Below, piece after piece: positions 35,108 through 43,198 of a stretch of DNA of 64,000 bases. Positions within the stretch are counted from its first letter, which is position 1. The number at the start of each line of letters is the position of its first letter. The notes below the pieces were generated by a model. The model was not told where the DNA came from and made no database searches. It was given only the letters and a program-made list of their open reading frames with translations. The DNA lies in assembly GCF_001824475.1 (NCBI RefSeq), contig NZ_MHXN01000013.1:1-64000 (forward strand). The letters run 5' to 3'. The position numbers and the translations under genes were made by a program. The DNA is from Phenylobacterium sp. RIFCSPHIGHO2_01_FULL_69_31. Its GTDB lineage: Bacteria; Pseudomonadota; Alphaproteobacteria; Caulobacterales; Caulobacteraceae.

Positions 35108-35518
35108 GTGGCGAAGCCCGTCGCTGACCGGCGCATCTCGGAGGCTGAGAGCCAGGTCATGGCCGCCGTCTGGGACGGCGCGGAGGGCGGCGGCGGGGGC
35201 GCCGGGGTGGAGGAGATCCTGGCCGGCCCCGGCGCGGCCAACGGCTGGGGCGAGGCCACCGTCCGCACCCTCATCCACCGGCTGATCCGCAAGGGGGCCC
35301 TGAAGTCCGAGCGACGGGGCGCGACTGTGGTCTATGCGCCGCTGCTCAGCCGCGAGGCGTGGATGACCACCGAAAGCCAGGTCCTGCTGGACCGGCTCTT
35401 CGGCGGCCAGCTTGCGCCGCTGGTGGCGCACTTCGCCCGGGAACGGGCGCTGGCCCCGGAGGATCTGGCGCGCCTGCGCAGGCTGGTGGCCGAACTGGAC
35501 GCAGACGAGGAGGACTGA
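35108..35518 (+). CDS. BlaI/MecI/CopY-family transcriptional repressor
   Basis: 136 residues, GTG start. The winged helix is typical: RISEAESQVMAAVWD, then WGEATVRTLIHRLIRKGALKSERRGATVVYAPLLSREAW, and a helical dimerisation tail. Relatives bind TACA-NN-TGTA and are inactivated by proteolysis through an M56 sensor. No BlaR/M56 gene is adjacent. It probably represses its own promoter at 34.5 kb. Confidence 0.88.
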   Translation: MAKPVADRRISEAESQVMAAVWDGAEGGGGGAGVEEILAGPGAANGWGEATVRTLIHRLIRKGALKSERRGATVVYAPLLSREAWMTTESQVLLDRLFGGQLAPLVAHFARERALAPEDLARLRRLVAELDADEED

Positions 35519-35610
35519 ACTCGTCGCCCGAGGGGCGCGTGGAGGCTACGGCCCTCGACGGCGGCGGCGCGGCGCCGCAGGGTGGAATTCCACCCCCGAA
35601 GGAGAAGCCG

Positions 35611-36036
35611 ATGATCCGCAAGGCAAACGCAGTCTGGCGCGGGACCGGGCGCGATGGCGCCGGCGCCCTGAGCTCGGCGTCCGGGGTGCTGAGCGACACG
35701 CCCTACAGCTTCAAGACCCGCTTCGAGGATGAGCCGGGGACCAATCCCGAGGAGCTGATCGCCGCGGCTCACGCCGGCTGCTTCACCATGGCGCTGGCCT
35801 TCGCGTTGCAGCGGGAGGGGTTCACGCCGCAGGAGCTGTCAACCGAGGCGGCCGTTTCGCTGGACCAGGACGGGGCGGGGTTCAAGATCACCCGCTCGGC
35901 GCTGACCCTGCGCGCCAAGGTCCCGGGCCTGTCGGAGGCCAAGTTCCGCGAGGTGGCGGAGGCGGCGGAGAAGACCTGCCCGGTCTCCCGCGTCCTGAAC
36001 GCGGAGATCACCCTGGACGCGCTGCTCGAGGACTGA
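35611..36036 (+). CDS. OsmC-family peroxide-detoxifying protein
   Basis: 141 residues. It contains NPEELIAAAHAGCFTMALAFAL with the first redox Cys, and EKTCPVSRVLNAEITLDA with the second, the two-Cys arrangement of OsmC thiol peroxidases. AAGGAG precedes the ATG at 35611. A cargo gene with no phage role; it ends eight bases before the SOS box of repeat B. Confidence 0.92.
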   Translation: MIRKANAVWRGTGRDGAGALSSASGVLSDTPYSFKTRFEDEPGTNPEELIAAAHAGCFTMALAFALQREGFTPQELSTEAAVSLDQDGAGFKITRSALTLRAKVPGLSEAKFREVAEAAEKTCPVSRVLNAEITLDALLED

Positions 36037-36043
36037 CCTGAGC

Positions 36044-36058
36044 GTTCGCGTTTTGTTC
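36044..36058 (+). promoter_or_regulatory. LexA-type SOS box in repeat copy B, upstream of the portal gene
   Basis: GTTCGCGTTTTGTTC is an exact GTTC-N7-GTTC match followed directly by TTGACA. It lies 171 bases before the portal ATG and is the nearest promoter-like signal to it. Confidence 0.6.
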
Positions 36059-36116
36059 TTGACATTTGCGCGCGAATTTGAGAGAGTTCTGTCAGGGTTG
36101 ATTACTGCGCCTTGAG
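36044..36116 (+). repeat. 73-bp intergenic repeat, copy B
   Basis: Near-identical partner of 22718-22790, with five mismatches, no gaps and the same strand. The conservation extends some 50 bases beyond the box and TTGACA, further than a promoter needs. Copy B is followed by a GC-rich hairpin with a short T run. Confidence 0.9.
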
Positions 36117-36155
36117 GGCCGCGCCGCGCCGCGCGGTGAGGGCGGGGCGGCCTTT
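36117..36155 (+). terminator. Possible terminator hairpin after repeat B
   Basis: GGCCGC at 36117-36122 pairs with GCGGCC at 36147-36152, followed by TTTCT. The loop is long and GC-rich. It could end a short SOS-driven RNA of roughly 70 bases starting in repeat B, or only form part of the portal leader. Confidence 0.35.
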
Positions 36156-36229
36156 CTCCACAACCTGATCGCCGTGGTCCGCGAGGGCCGCCTTCACCCG
36201 CCCGGGTCGACCGGCGCGGGCCTTAACCT

Positions 36230-38131
36230 ATGGGGCCTAAGCCTTTGTCCGATCGAGATATCCTTGAAGAGGCCCGTGCGGCGTTCCAGCTGGCGGCCGA
36301 CGCCGAGGCCGAGAACCGGCGCGAGGCGCTGGACGACCTGCGGTTCGCCCGGCTGGGCGAGCAATGGCCGGAGCGGGTGCGGCGGGAGCGGGAGCTTGAG
36401 GGCCGCCCCTGCCTGACGATCAACCGGCTGCCGACTTTCATCCGCCAAGTGGTCAACGACGCGCGGCAGAACAAGCCGGCGATCTCGGTGCATCCCGTAG
36501 ACGGGGCGTCCGATCCGGAGACGGCGGAGGTGTTCAACGGCCTGATCCGCCATATCGAGCAGAGCTCGGACGCCGAGGTGGCCTACGACACCGCGCTCGA
36601 CTTCGCGGTGACGTCGGGGGTCGGCTATTTCCGGATCAACACGCGCTATGCCGGCGACGACGGCTTCGACCAGGACATCGCCATCGAGCGGGTGGCGAAC
36701 CCGTTCTCGATCTACGGCGACCCGGAAAGCGCGGCGGCCGACAGTAGCGACTGGAACACCGCCTTTGTGGTGGACACCCTGCCCAGGGCCGCGTTCGAGG
36801 CGTGGTGGAAGGGCGCCGAGGCCGTCGACTGGGACGGCGACGACTATGGACGGCTGGGCGGGCCCTGGCTGGACGGCGACCGCGTGATGATCGCCGAGTA
36901 CTGGCGCCGCGAGCGCACGACCCGGACCATCCTGGCGCTCTCGGACGGCCAGGCGATCGAGGAGGGCCTCTACAAGGCGCAGAAGGCGATGTTCGACGCG
37001 CTGGGCGTGAAGCCCGTCGGCCGGCCGCGGCAAACGGCGAGCCACCGCGTGACCCAGCGGATCCTGACGGGCGCCGAGGTGCTGGAGACCGTGGACTGGG
37101 CCGGGCGGTTCATCCCCATCGTGCCGGTCTATGGCGAGGAGCTGATGGTCGATGGCCGCCGGCGGCTGCGCAGCCTGGTGCGGGACGCCAAGGACCCCCA
37201 GCGGATGTTCAACTACTGGCGCACCACCTCGACCGAACTGGTGGCGCTGGCGCCCAAGGCGCCGTTCATCGGCCGCAAGGGCGCGTTCGAGACGGACTCG
37301 GCGAAATGGGCGACGGCCAACGTCCAGAGCCACGCCTACATCGAGTACGACGGGCCCGAACCGCCCATGCGGCAGGGATTCGCCGGGGTGCCGGCCGGGG
37401 CGCTGCAGGAGGCGATGAACGCCGCCGACGACATGAAGTCGATCACGGGCCTCTTCGACGCCAGCCTGGGGGCGCGGTCGAACGAGACGTCGGGCCGGGC
37501 GATCATGGCCCGGCAAAGGGAGGGCGATGTCTCGACCTTCCACTACATCGACAATCTGAGCCGCTCGATCCGGCACGCCGGACGGATCCTCCTGGACCTG
37601 ATCCCCAAGGTCTATGCGACCGCACGCGTGGTGCGCGTGCTGGGGCCGGACGGGGCGGCCCGGTCGGTGGGCGTGGCGCCGGGTGGTGCTGGCGGGGGCG
37701 GGCAGGGCGCCGAGCAACTGAAGGCTATCGGCCGGATCTACGACCTGGGCGCCGGCAAGTACGACCTGACGGTGCGGTCGGGGCCCAGCTTCACCTCCCG
37801 CCGCGAGGAGGCGGCCAACCAGATGATCGAGCTGATCCGGGCCTATCCGGCCGCGGCGCCACTGATCGGCGACCTGCTGGCGCGGAACCTGGACTGGCCG
37901 GGCGCGGACGAGATCGCCCAGCGGATGGCCGCGCTGTTGCCGGCGCAGGTGAAGGGCGCGCCGCCGGAGGTGGAGCAGGCCAAGGCGCAGCTGGGTCAGC
38001 TGGTCCAGGCGCTGAATGCGGCCAAGGCCGAGATCGCGGCCCTGAAGCAGGACCGGGCGCACGAGGCGCGCAAGCTGGAGATCGACGCCTTCGAGGCCGA
38101 GACCAACCGGATGAAGGCGATGCAGCGCTGA
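36230..38131 (+). CDS. P22-family phage portal protein
   Basis: 633 residues. The portal ring connects capsid to tail and is the docking site for the terminase. GRPCLTINRLPTFIRQVVNDARQNKPAISVHP and the stretch around ASLGARSNETSGRAIMARQREGDVSTFHYIDNLSRSI are strongly characteristic of P22-type portals. The C-terminal 70 residues are a coiled coil (VEQAKAQLGQLVQALNAAKAEIAALKQ), equivalent to the helical barrel of P22 gp1. The ribosome-binding site is weak. Preceded by the SOS box of repeat B. Confidence 0.9.
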   Translation: MGPKPLSDRDILEEARAAFQLAADAEAENRREALDDLRFARLGEQWPERVRRERELEGRPCLTINRLPTFIRQVVNDARQNKPAISVHPVDGASDPETAEVFNGLIRHIEQSSDAEVAYDTALDFAVTSGVGYFRINTRYAGDDGFDQDIAIERVANPFSIYGDPESAAADSSDWNTAFVVDTLPRAAFEAWWKGAEAVDWDGDDYGRLGGPWLDGDRVMIAEYWRRERTTRTILALSDGQAIEEGLYKAQKAMFDALGVKPVGRPRQTASHRVTQRILTGAEVLETVDWAGRFIPIVPVYGEELMVDGRRRLRSLVRDAKDPQRMFNYWRTTSTELVALAPKAPFIGRKGAFETDSAKWATANVQSHAYIEYDGPEPPMRQGFAGVPAGALQEAMNAADDMKSITGLFDASLGARSNETSGRAIMARQREGDVSTFHYIDNLSRSIRHAGRILLDLIPKVYATARVVRVLGPDGAARSVGVAPGGAGGGGQGAEQLKAIGRIYDLGAGKYDLTVRSGPSFTSRREEAANQMIELIRAYPAAAPLIGDLLARNLDWPGADEIAQRMAALLPAQVKGAPPEVEQAKAQLGQLVQALNAAKAEIAALKQDRAHEARKLEIDAFEAETNRMKAMQR

Positions 38132-38146
38132 AGTTGCAACCTTGAC

Positions 38147-38161
38147 GTTCTTTTTTTGTTC
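38147..38161 (+). promoter_or_regulatory. LexA-type SOS box, exact GTTC-N7-GTTC
   Basis: GTTC, seven T, GTTC. TTGACG overlaps its left end as a possible -35. The box ends 53 bases before the ATG of the downstream membrane-protein gene. Confidence 0.6.
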
Positions 38162-38213
38162 TGATGGAGTGAGCGCGCCGGGTCACTTGCAGGCCAGGCG
38201 CTAGAGTACAGAT

Positions 38214-38552
38214 ATGCACTGGTCTCTGCTGTTGACCATCGGCGTGCTGGCGACGGCGGCGTGTGCCTTTCCAGTCGACATGGCCGCCCTGCTCCACGGC
38301 CTGTGGCGTCGGCTTGGCGTGATCGTGTCGCCGGTGGTCGGGCTGGCGGCGCTCTGGGCTGTGGTCGCCCTGGCAAACCCGCCCTTCACCGAGGTTCTGA
38401 CATCCTATCGCTGGCACATGGTCGGCAGCTGGGCTGTCATCCTGGGACTTTGGGCGCCCATATCCGCCATGGCCCTCCTTCTAGGCCTCTGGCGACGTCG
38501 CGTGGAGATTGCGCGCTACCAGGCGGGCGCGGCAGCCGGCGCCGATCGATGA
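38214..38552 (+). CDS. Small inner-membrane protein in an SOS-box cassette
   Basis: 112 residues with three predicted membrane helices (SLLLTIGVLATAACAF; IVSPVVGLAALWAVVAL; VGSWAVILGLWAPISAMALLLGLW). Not recognised. It lies between the portal and scaffold genes, has its own box-containing leader, and is followed by a second small membrane protein in the same direction. Confidence 0.6.
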   Translation: MHWSLLLTIGVLATAACAFPVDMAALLHGLWRRLGVIVSPVVGLAALWAVVALANPPFTEVLTSYRWHMVGSWAVILGLWAPISAMALLLGLWRRRVEIARYQAGAAAGADR

Positions 38553-38583
38553 CATACGCTTTGAACGCGGCGGCCAAAACGCG

Positions 38584-38892
38584 ATGACGGGGCTCAGTAT
38601 GGACGACCTCCTGCTGATCCTCCTGATTGCGATCATCGTACTCTCGGTGGCGATCCAGCTTGTCGCCAGCAGTCGCTGGAGTCCGAGGGCGAGCGGCGCC
38701 GTGGCGATCGGCGCGGGCATCGCTATCGGTCTCGTTACGCTGGTGGAGGTCTCCGCCCATGCGGGGCTCAGCGGAGGCGCTACGATGGGCGGGTTGCTCG
38801 CCGCGGCGGCGCTTGCCGCGGGCTGCTGGGCGGTGTTCGCGGTGGCGGCGCATTTCACGATCACCTTCCTGCGCGATCGGCTTCGTCGCTAG
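38584..38892 (+). CDS. Small inner-membrane protein, second gene of the cassette
   Basis: 102 residues with three membrane helices (DDLLLILLIAIIVLSVAIQLVA; AVAIGAGIAIGLVTLVEV; GGLLAAAALAAGCWAVFAVAAHFTI). Begins 32 bases after the preceding gene. The start could also be the ATG at 38599. Not recognised. An inverted repeat follows it and may end the cassette. Confidence 0.55.
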   Translation: MTGLSMDDLLLILLIAIIVLSVAIQLVASSRWSPRASGAVAIGAGIAIGLVTLVEVSAHAGLSGGATMGGLLAAAALAAGCWAVFAVAAHFTITFLRDRLRR

Positions 38893-38898
38893 AGCCTT

Positions 38899-38928
38899 CC
38901 CCGTTCAAAAGGACTCATTTGAACGGGG
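38899..38928. terminator. Perfect 11-bp inverted repeat after the small membrane genes
   Basis: CCCCGTTCAAA, eight bases, TTTGAACGGGG. It begins seven bases after the stop codon of the membrane gene and could end its transcript, though there is no T run. The arms carry GTTC and GAAC words in inverted order, so a protein-binding site is also possible. Confidence 0.45.
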
Positions 38929-39067
38929 CAAGGAGGCTCCATCTCTTTGATCTGATAGCGATCTATGCGCCGAGCCGGCTTCCGGTTCGGCCGATTGCGC
39001 TCCGGCGATCGACGCCTCGCGCCGACTGACAACCCCGCCCGCACGGGCAAATCCACAAAGGACATCC

Positions 39068-39880
39068 ATGGAAAACGACGACGCCATCATGGCGGGCGAG
39101 GGCGACCTCGTGCGCGCGGAAGACCTCGGCCCGGACGGCGACCTGGCGGTCGGCGGCGAGCCCGAGACCATCGAGGTGGAGCTGGACGGGGCGGTCTATA
39201 CCGTGCCGGCGGCGCTGAAGGGGGCGATCCTTCGCCAGGCCGACTACACCCGCAAGACCCAGGAGCTGGCGGAGCATCGCCGGGCGCTGGAGGCGGAGCG
39301 GGAGGCCTTCGGGCAGGAGGCGAGCGCCTTCCGCGGCGCGAGCCGCGACCGCATCCGCCTGGCGGCGCTGGACGACCAGCTGGCCGAGTTCGAAGGCGTG
39401 GACTGGGAAGCCTATGCCGCCGAGGCGCCCGAGGCGGCGCAGGACCTCTGGGGCCGGTTCCAGGCGATGGCGGAGGCGCGGGAGCAACTGGCCTATGCCG
39501 TGGCCCATGCCGACGAGCGCGACCAGCTGCGGGCGGCGCGGGCGGCCGCCGAGGAGATGGCGGCCACCGGCGCGCGGCTGCGCGAGGAGATCGACGGCTG
39601 GTCGCCCGAGGTGGCGGCCAAGCTGGTGGAGTACGGCCAGGCGTTCGGCGTCACCCTGGAGGAGCTGGCCCAGATGGCCGACCCGCGGCTGTGGAAGCTG
39701 CTGCACAAGGCCTGGCGGGCCGACCAGGCCGGCGAGGCGCAGGCCGGAGCCCAGGCCCTGGCGGTTCGCCCGGCCGTCACCGTGTCGGGCGGCGGCGCCG
39801 GCGGCGGGGGCCTGCGCGACGAACTGGGCGCCAAGGAATGGATGCGCCGGCGCAACGACCAGATGGCGCGGGGGCGCTGA
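39068..39880 (+). CDS. Phage scaffold-like protein
   Basis: 270 residues, acidic and largely helical. It has a folded N-terminal piece (ETIEVELDGAVYTVPAALKGAILRQADYTRKTQELAEHRRALEAEREAF) and long coiled-coil stretches (REQLAYAVAHADERDQLRAARAAAEEMAATGARLREEI), ending in a short basic tail. Composition, length and its place between portal and coat genes fit a scaffolding protein that guides coat assembly. Confidence 0.75.
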   Translation: MENDDAIMAGEGDLVRAEDLGPDGDLAVGGEPETIEVELDGAVYTVPAALKGAILRQADYTRKTQELAEHRRALEAEREAFGQEASAFRGASRDRIRLAALDDQLAEFEGVDWEAYAAEAPEAAQDLWGRFQAMAEAREQLAYAVAHADERDQLRAARAAAEEMAATGARLREEIDGWSPEVAAKLVEYGQAFGVTLEELAQMADPRLWKLLHKAWRADQAGEAQAGAQALAVRPAVTVSGGGAGGGGLRDELGAKEWMRRRNDQMARGR

Positions 39881-40548
39881 TGGGCGTGAAACCTCAGGGC
39901 AGGCTATCGTCCGTTCCGGCGGACGTGCCGCGGAAGGCTCCGCCGAACGGGAGCGTTCTGTTTCCCAATCCCTTCGCGCCGGGGCCTGCAACCGGCGACC
40001 CGCTCAATCCGCTGGGCCTGCCGACGGCGCGGGAGCGGGTCACGCCCGTCGCCAGAAGGCCCAGCGCCGGCGCCCGTGTGACCGTGCGGGCCTATGACAT
40101 TCCCGGCGTGCCGGGGCCGCATGAACACATGTACGTGGAGTACGACGACGGGAACGACCAGTTGATCGCCCGCGCAGGACCGTCGAGCGGCGCAGGCGTC
40201 CTCCTGGGAAAATCACGCATCGACGCCCGCGTGACCCCGGCGGCGGCGAGCGCCGACTATGCGCGGGGCGGGCGTGTCGTGGGTCGCGGCTTCGTGCCGG
40301 GCGCGACGGCGCACGAGGCCGCTGCGCCGGCGCGGGCCCTGGCGGCGGAGCTGGAGCGGGAGCCGCGGCGCTACGTGGCTTGGTCGAGAAACTCGAACAG
40401 CTACGCGGCCGACGTCGCCGAACCGATCGTGCGCCGCCGCCCGGGCGACGCCCTGACGCCGGGCGCGGGAACGCGGCTGCGGGCCGAGCCTGTCATACCG
40501 CCGCCCCTGCCGCCGTTCGGCCATCCACTGGACCTGCTGTTCCGCTAG
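39880..40548 (+). CDS. Hypothetical protein between scaffold and coat genes
   Basis: 222 residues. Pro-rich N-terminus; the middle (VTVRAYDIPGVPGPHEHMYVEYDDGNDQLIARAGPS) and a later WSRNSNSYAADVAEPI recall small hydrolase-like or immunity folds, but no family is recognised. Its start overlaps the scaffold stop by one base (TGATG). Convergent with the next gene, overlapping four bases. Confidence 0.55.
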   Translation: MGVKPQGRLSSVPADVPRKAPPNGSVLFPNPFAPGPATGDPLNPLGLPTARERVTPVARRPSAGARVTVRAYDIPGVPGPHEHMYVEYDDGNDQLIARAGPSSGAGVLLGKSRIDARVTPAAASADYARGGRVVGRGFVPGATAHEAAAPARALAAELEREPRRYVAWSRNSNSYAADVAEPIVRRRPGDALTPGAGTRLRAEPVIPPPLPPFGHPLDLLFR

Positions 40549-40934
40549 GCCGACGTCTCATCCGAAGCGGGCGTGCGGCGGCCGCCAACGACCAGCATGG
40601 CGACAAGGCTCGCGGCGACGGGAATTCCGTAGAGCCACCACATGGCGGCGATACCGATCCAGGCGTTGTCGTCCCTTGCAACGCCCATGGCCCCCATGGC
40701 GACCGGGGCCACCATCGGAAGCGCGGCGACAAGCAGACGCCCCCGTGCCGGGCGCGCGTCAGAAGCAGCCAGAATGCTCCACCAGATGGAGGCTATGACC
40801 AACAGCGCTCCGGACAGGAAAGGGGCGCTGGGCGGCCACACCGTGAGGGGCCCGTCGCCGCGCAGGAAGAGGACCACCGCGGCGGCGAGGTAGATCAACC
40901 CCGGATAGACGTAGCGGGACAAGACCGGCTCCAT
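40545..40934 (-). CDS. Small inner-membrane protein, minus-strand cargo
   Basis: 129 residues with four membrane helices (YPGLIYLAAAVVLFL; APFLSGALLVIASIWWSILA; RLLVAALPMVAPVAMGAMG; IAAMWWLYGIPVAASLVAMLVV). Inserted in reverse between the scaffold-side genes and the coat gene, so it must have its own promoter. A one-mismatch box (GTTT-N7-GTTC on the plus strand, 40936-40950) almost touches its start codon. Not recognised. Confidence 0.55.
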   Translation of the reverse strand: MEPVLSRYVYPGLIYLAAAVVLFLRGDGPLTVWPPSAPFLSGALLVIASIWWSILAASDARPARGRLLVAALPMVAPVAMGAMGVARDDNAWIGIAAMWWLYGIPVAASLVAMLVVGGRRTPASDETSA

Positions 40935-41181
40935 CGTTTTTGCTTTGTTCCATCCTAGGCTGCGGTCCGCGCAGTGGCAACCGCCGGCCTCGGGACCTGA
41001 ACGCTCCACCGACGACGAACCTCGCCCCGAGCGACGACCCGTGTCCGGGCGCGAGCAAATCCGGCGTCGACCGACATCCTGCAGCCGCCGCCGGCGTGAC
41101 CGGCGCCGACCGAGCACGCGCGCCTTTGCGCCTCGGGTCCGGCCTGCGCGGCTGCCAACTCAACCTATTCAGAGGACAACC

Positions 41182-42345
41182 ATGCCGAACACGATCCTGA
41201 CCGCCACCGCCGTGACGCGGGAGGCGCTGCGCGTGCTGCACCAGAAGCTGAACTTCGTGGGCACGATCACGCGCGACTATGACGAGAGCTTCGCCCGGCA
41301 GGGCGCCAAGGTGGGCGACACCCTGAAGATCCGCCTGCCCAACCAGTACACCGTCCGCTCGACCGCCACCCTGGCGGCGCAGGACACCAGCGAAACGTCG
41401 GTCGACCTGAAGGTGGCCACGCAGAAGGGCGTGGACCTGAATTTCACGTCGGTGGACTTGACGATGAACCTGGACGACTTCTCGGAACGGATCCTGGAGC
41501 CCGCCATGAGCGTGCTGGCCGCCAATATCGAGGCGGACGCCATGACCATGTACAAGGACGTCTGGAGCCAGGTGGGCGGCGCGACGAACTTCGCCAAGGT
41601 GATGCTGGCGCGCAAGGCGCTGGTGGACAACCTGGCCCCGCTGAACGCGCGGACCTGCAACCTGAACACCCAGGACAACGTCGACCTGGTGGGCGAGCTG
41701 AAGGGCCTATTCAACGACAAGACCACCATCTCCAAGCAGAACCGCGAAGGCTTCATGGGCCGCACCGCCGGGTTCGACTTCATGGAGAACACGTTGTGGC
41801 CGGCCCACGTGCGCGGCCCGACCACGGGCGCGGTGGTGGTGAACGGCGCCGGGCAGAGCGGCGGGACGCTGACCGTCTCCGGCGGCACGGGCGCGCCGAC
41901 TGCGGGTGACGTGATCACCATCGCGGGCGTGTTCCGGGTGCACCCCGAGACAAAGCAGGCGACCGGCACGCTGCAGCAGTTCGTGGTGGGGACGGGGGGG
42001 ACCGCGACGTCGTATCCGATCTCGCCGGCCATCGTGACCAGCGGCGCCGGACAGAATGTCTCGGCCTCGCCAGCGAACGGCGCGGCGGTGACCCTCGCGG
42101 GCACGGCCAACACGCCCTACGGCCTCTCCATGGCCTACCAGAAGGGCGCCTTCGCCTTCGCCACCGCCGACCTGGTGATGCCGCGCGGCGTCGACTTCGC
42201 GAGCCGTGAGGTCTTCGACGGGATCTCGATGCGGATCGTGCGCCAGTACGACATCAACACGGACAAGTTCCCGTGCCGACTGGACGTCCTCTACGGCTTC
42301 AAGACCGTCCGGCCGCAGCTCGCCTGCCGCCTGGCCGCCGTCTAG
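41182..42345 (+). CDS. P22-like major coat protein
   Basis: 387 residues. The N-terminal ILTATAVTREALRVLHQKLNFVGTITRDYDESFARQGAKVGDTLKIRLPNQY and the later FLMEN-type region and AFATADLVMPRGVDFASREVFDGISMRIVRQYD match the P22 coat-protein family (PF11651 type), an HK97 fold with an inserted I-domain. The Gly/Thr-rich middle (GGTLTVSGGTGAPTAGDVITIAGVF) is the I-domain region. It should form the capsid with the scaffold protein upstream. Confidence 0.92.
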   Translation: MPNTILTATAVTREALRVLHQKLNFVGTITRDYDESFARQGAKVGDTLKIRLPNQYTVRSTATLAAQDTSETSVDLKVATQKGVDLNFTSVDLTMNLDDFSERILEPAMSVLAANIEADAMTMYKDVWSQVGGATNFAKVMLARKALVDNLAPLNARTCNLNTQDNVDLVGELKGLFNDKTTISKQNREGFMGRTAGFDFMENTLWPAHVRGPTTGAVVVNGAGQSGGTLTVSGGTGAPTAGDVITIAGVFRVHPETKQATGTLQQFVVGTGGTATSYPISPAIVTSGAGQNVSASPANGAAVTLAGTANTPYGLSMAYQKGAFAFATADLVMPRGVDFASREVFDGISMRIVRQYDINTDKFPCRLDVLYGFKTVRPQLACRLAAV

Positions 42346-42727
42346 GGCCGGGAGCGCCGGCCCGGGCGGCTCCGCGGCCGCCCGGGCTGTGCGGATGCAA
42401 CCTCCCAGACCCTAAGGAGAAGGATGTGGCGATCAGTGACGCCCCCTTTACGTCACGCGCGAGCAGACAGCTGTTGGAGGGGCGCCGGGGTGGCTTCAAA
42501 ACCTTGCTCGATCCCGCGAGTGGCATGGCCAGCCGGCCGCGGAAGCGCTCATGGACATTAGGAATAATGCAGAAGGGCGGCGTGCTGCGGCTGAAGGGCG
42601 GCCGGTCAATCCCGCGAACCTCCAAACCCGGCTCGGAACGCCTGCAGCGGGGAATCCGGCCTATCGACAGGCCGGACCGGAGGGTGCGAGGTCAAAGCGC
42701 CGGTAGGCCTAGGCGCGAGCTTCTTGA
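42346..42727. other. Gap after the coat gene, with a doubtful reading frame
   Basis: AAGGAG at 42415 is followed by an ATG (42424, 40 codons) and, in another frame, a GTG (42426) that runs to 42755. The GTG frame begins VAISDAPFTSRASRQLLEGR, but its basic, low-complexity continuation overlaps the SOS box of the next cassette. I treat it as a possible decayed phage gene and not as a firm CDS. Confidence 0.35.
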
Positions 42728-42742
42728 GTTCCTATTATGTTC
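42728..42742 (+). promoter_or_regulatory. LexA-type SOS box, exact GTTC-N7-GTTC
   Basis: GTTCCTATTATGTTC, then TATATATG. TTGAGT at 42724-42729 and TATATG 15-16 bases later would be the -35 and -10, so the box would sit in the spacer. It ends 43 bases before the ATG of the next gene. Confidence 0.65.
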
Positions 42743-42784
42743 TATATATGACTAAGGCGGCAAGGCGCGGGAGACGATGAGGCG

Positions 42785-43198
42785 ATGGCGGGGCCGATAG
42801 CGGGGGTCGGGCGCTTCATCTGGGGCGCTGCCGTCGGGTTTTTGGGGCTGCTAGCCGTGGGCGTGGCGATTCTTGCTCTGTCCTCGGGGTGGGACGCCGT
42901 CGACCGCCGTCTGAACCCGGACGCCTCGCTTCAGGCAAAGAGCCTGACCGTGGACGGACGGGATGCGAGCCGCATCGGCGGCGAGGTCCTGACGATTGCG
43001 GGCGCCGGTCTGGATCTGCGCCTGGGATGCCGCGGCGTGTGCGACGATCTTATGGTCGTGCCTGCCAATCCAGGCGCGAAGGCGCAGCTTCTGGACGGCG
43101 AGGGCCGGTGCGTAGCCTGCGGGCAAGATGCGCGCTGGCAAGCGAAGCCCGACGGTTCGGCGGCGCTGGCGCTGCAGCGGCGCGGTGGCGGCCGATGA
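42785..43198 (+). CDS. Small membrane-anchored Cys-rich protein, first of a tandem pair
   Basis: 137 residues. One N-terminal membrane helix (FIWGAAVGFLGLLAVGVAILAL) is followed by a periplasmic domain with four Cys: C82 and C86 in GCRGVCDDL, and C109 and C112 in GRCVACG. The CxxxC...CxxC set suggests disulfides or metal binding. The next gene overlaps by ATGA and encodes a paralogue with the same pattern. Not recognised as a known family. Confidence 0.6.
   Translation: MAGPIAGVGRFIWGAAVGFLGLLAVGVAILALSSGWDAVDRRLNPDASLQAKSLTVDGRDASRIGGEVLTIAGAGLDLRLGCRGVCDDLMVVPANPGAKAQLLDGEGRCVACGQDARWQAKPDGSAALALQRRGGGR

Noticed and set aside
40936..40950. One-mismatch LexA-like box (GTTT-N7-GTTC) by the minus-strand membrane gene
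   Set aside because: First half-site differs, and it ends one base from the start codon, unlike the 43-57 base spacing of the exact boxes. Not counted as an SOS site.
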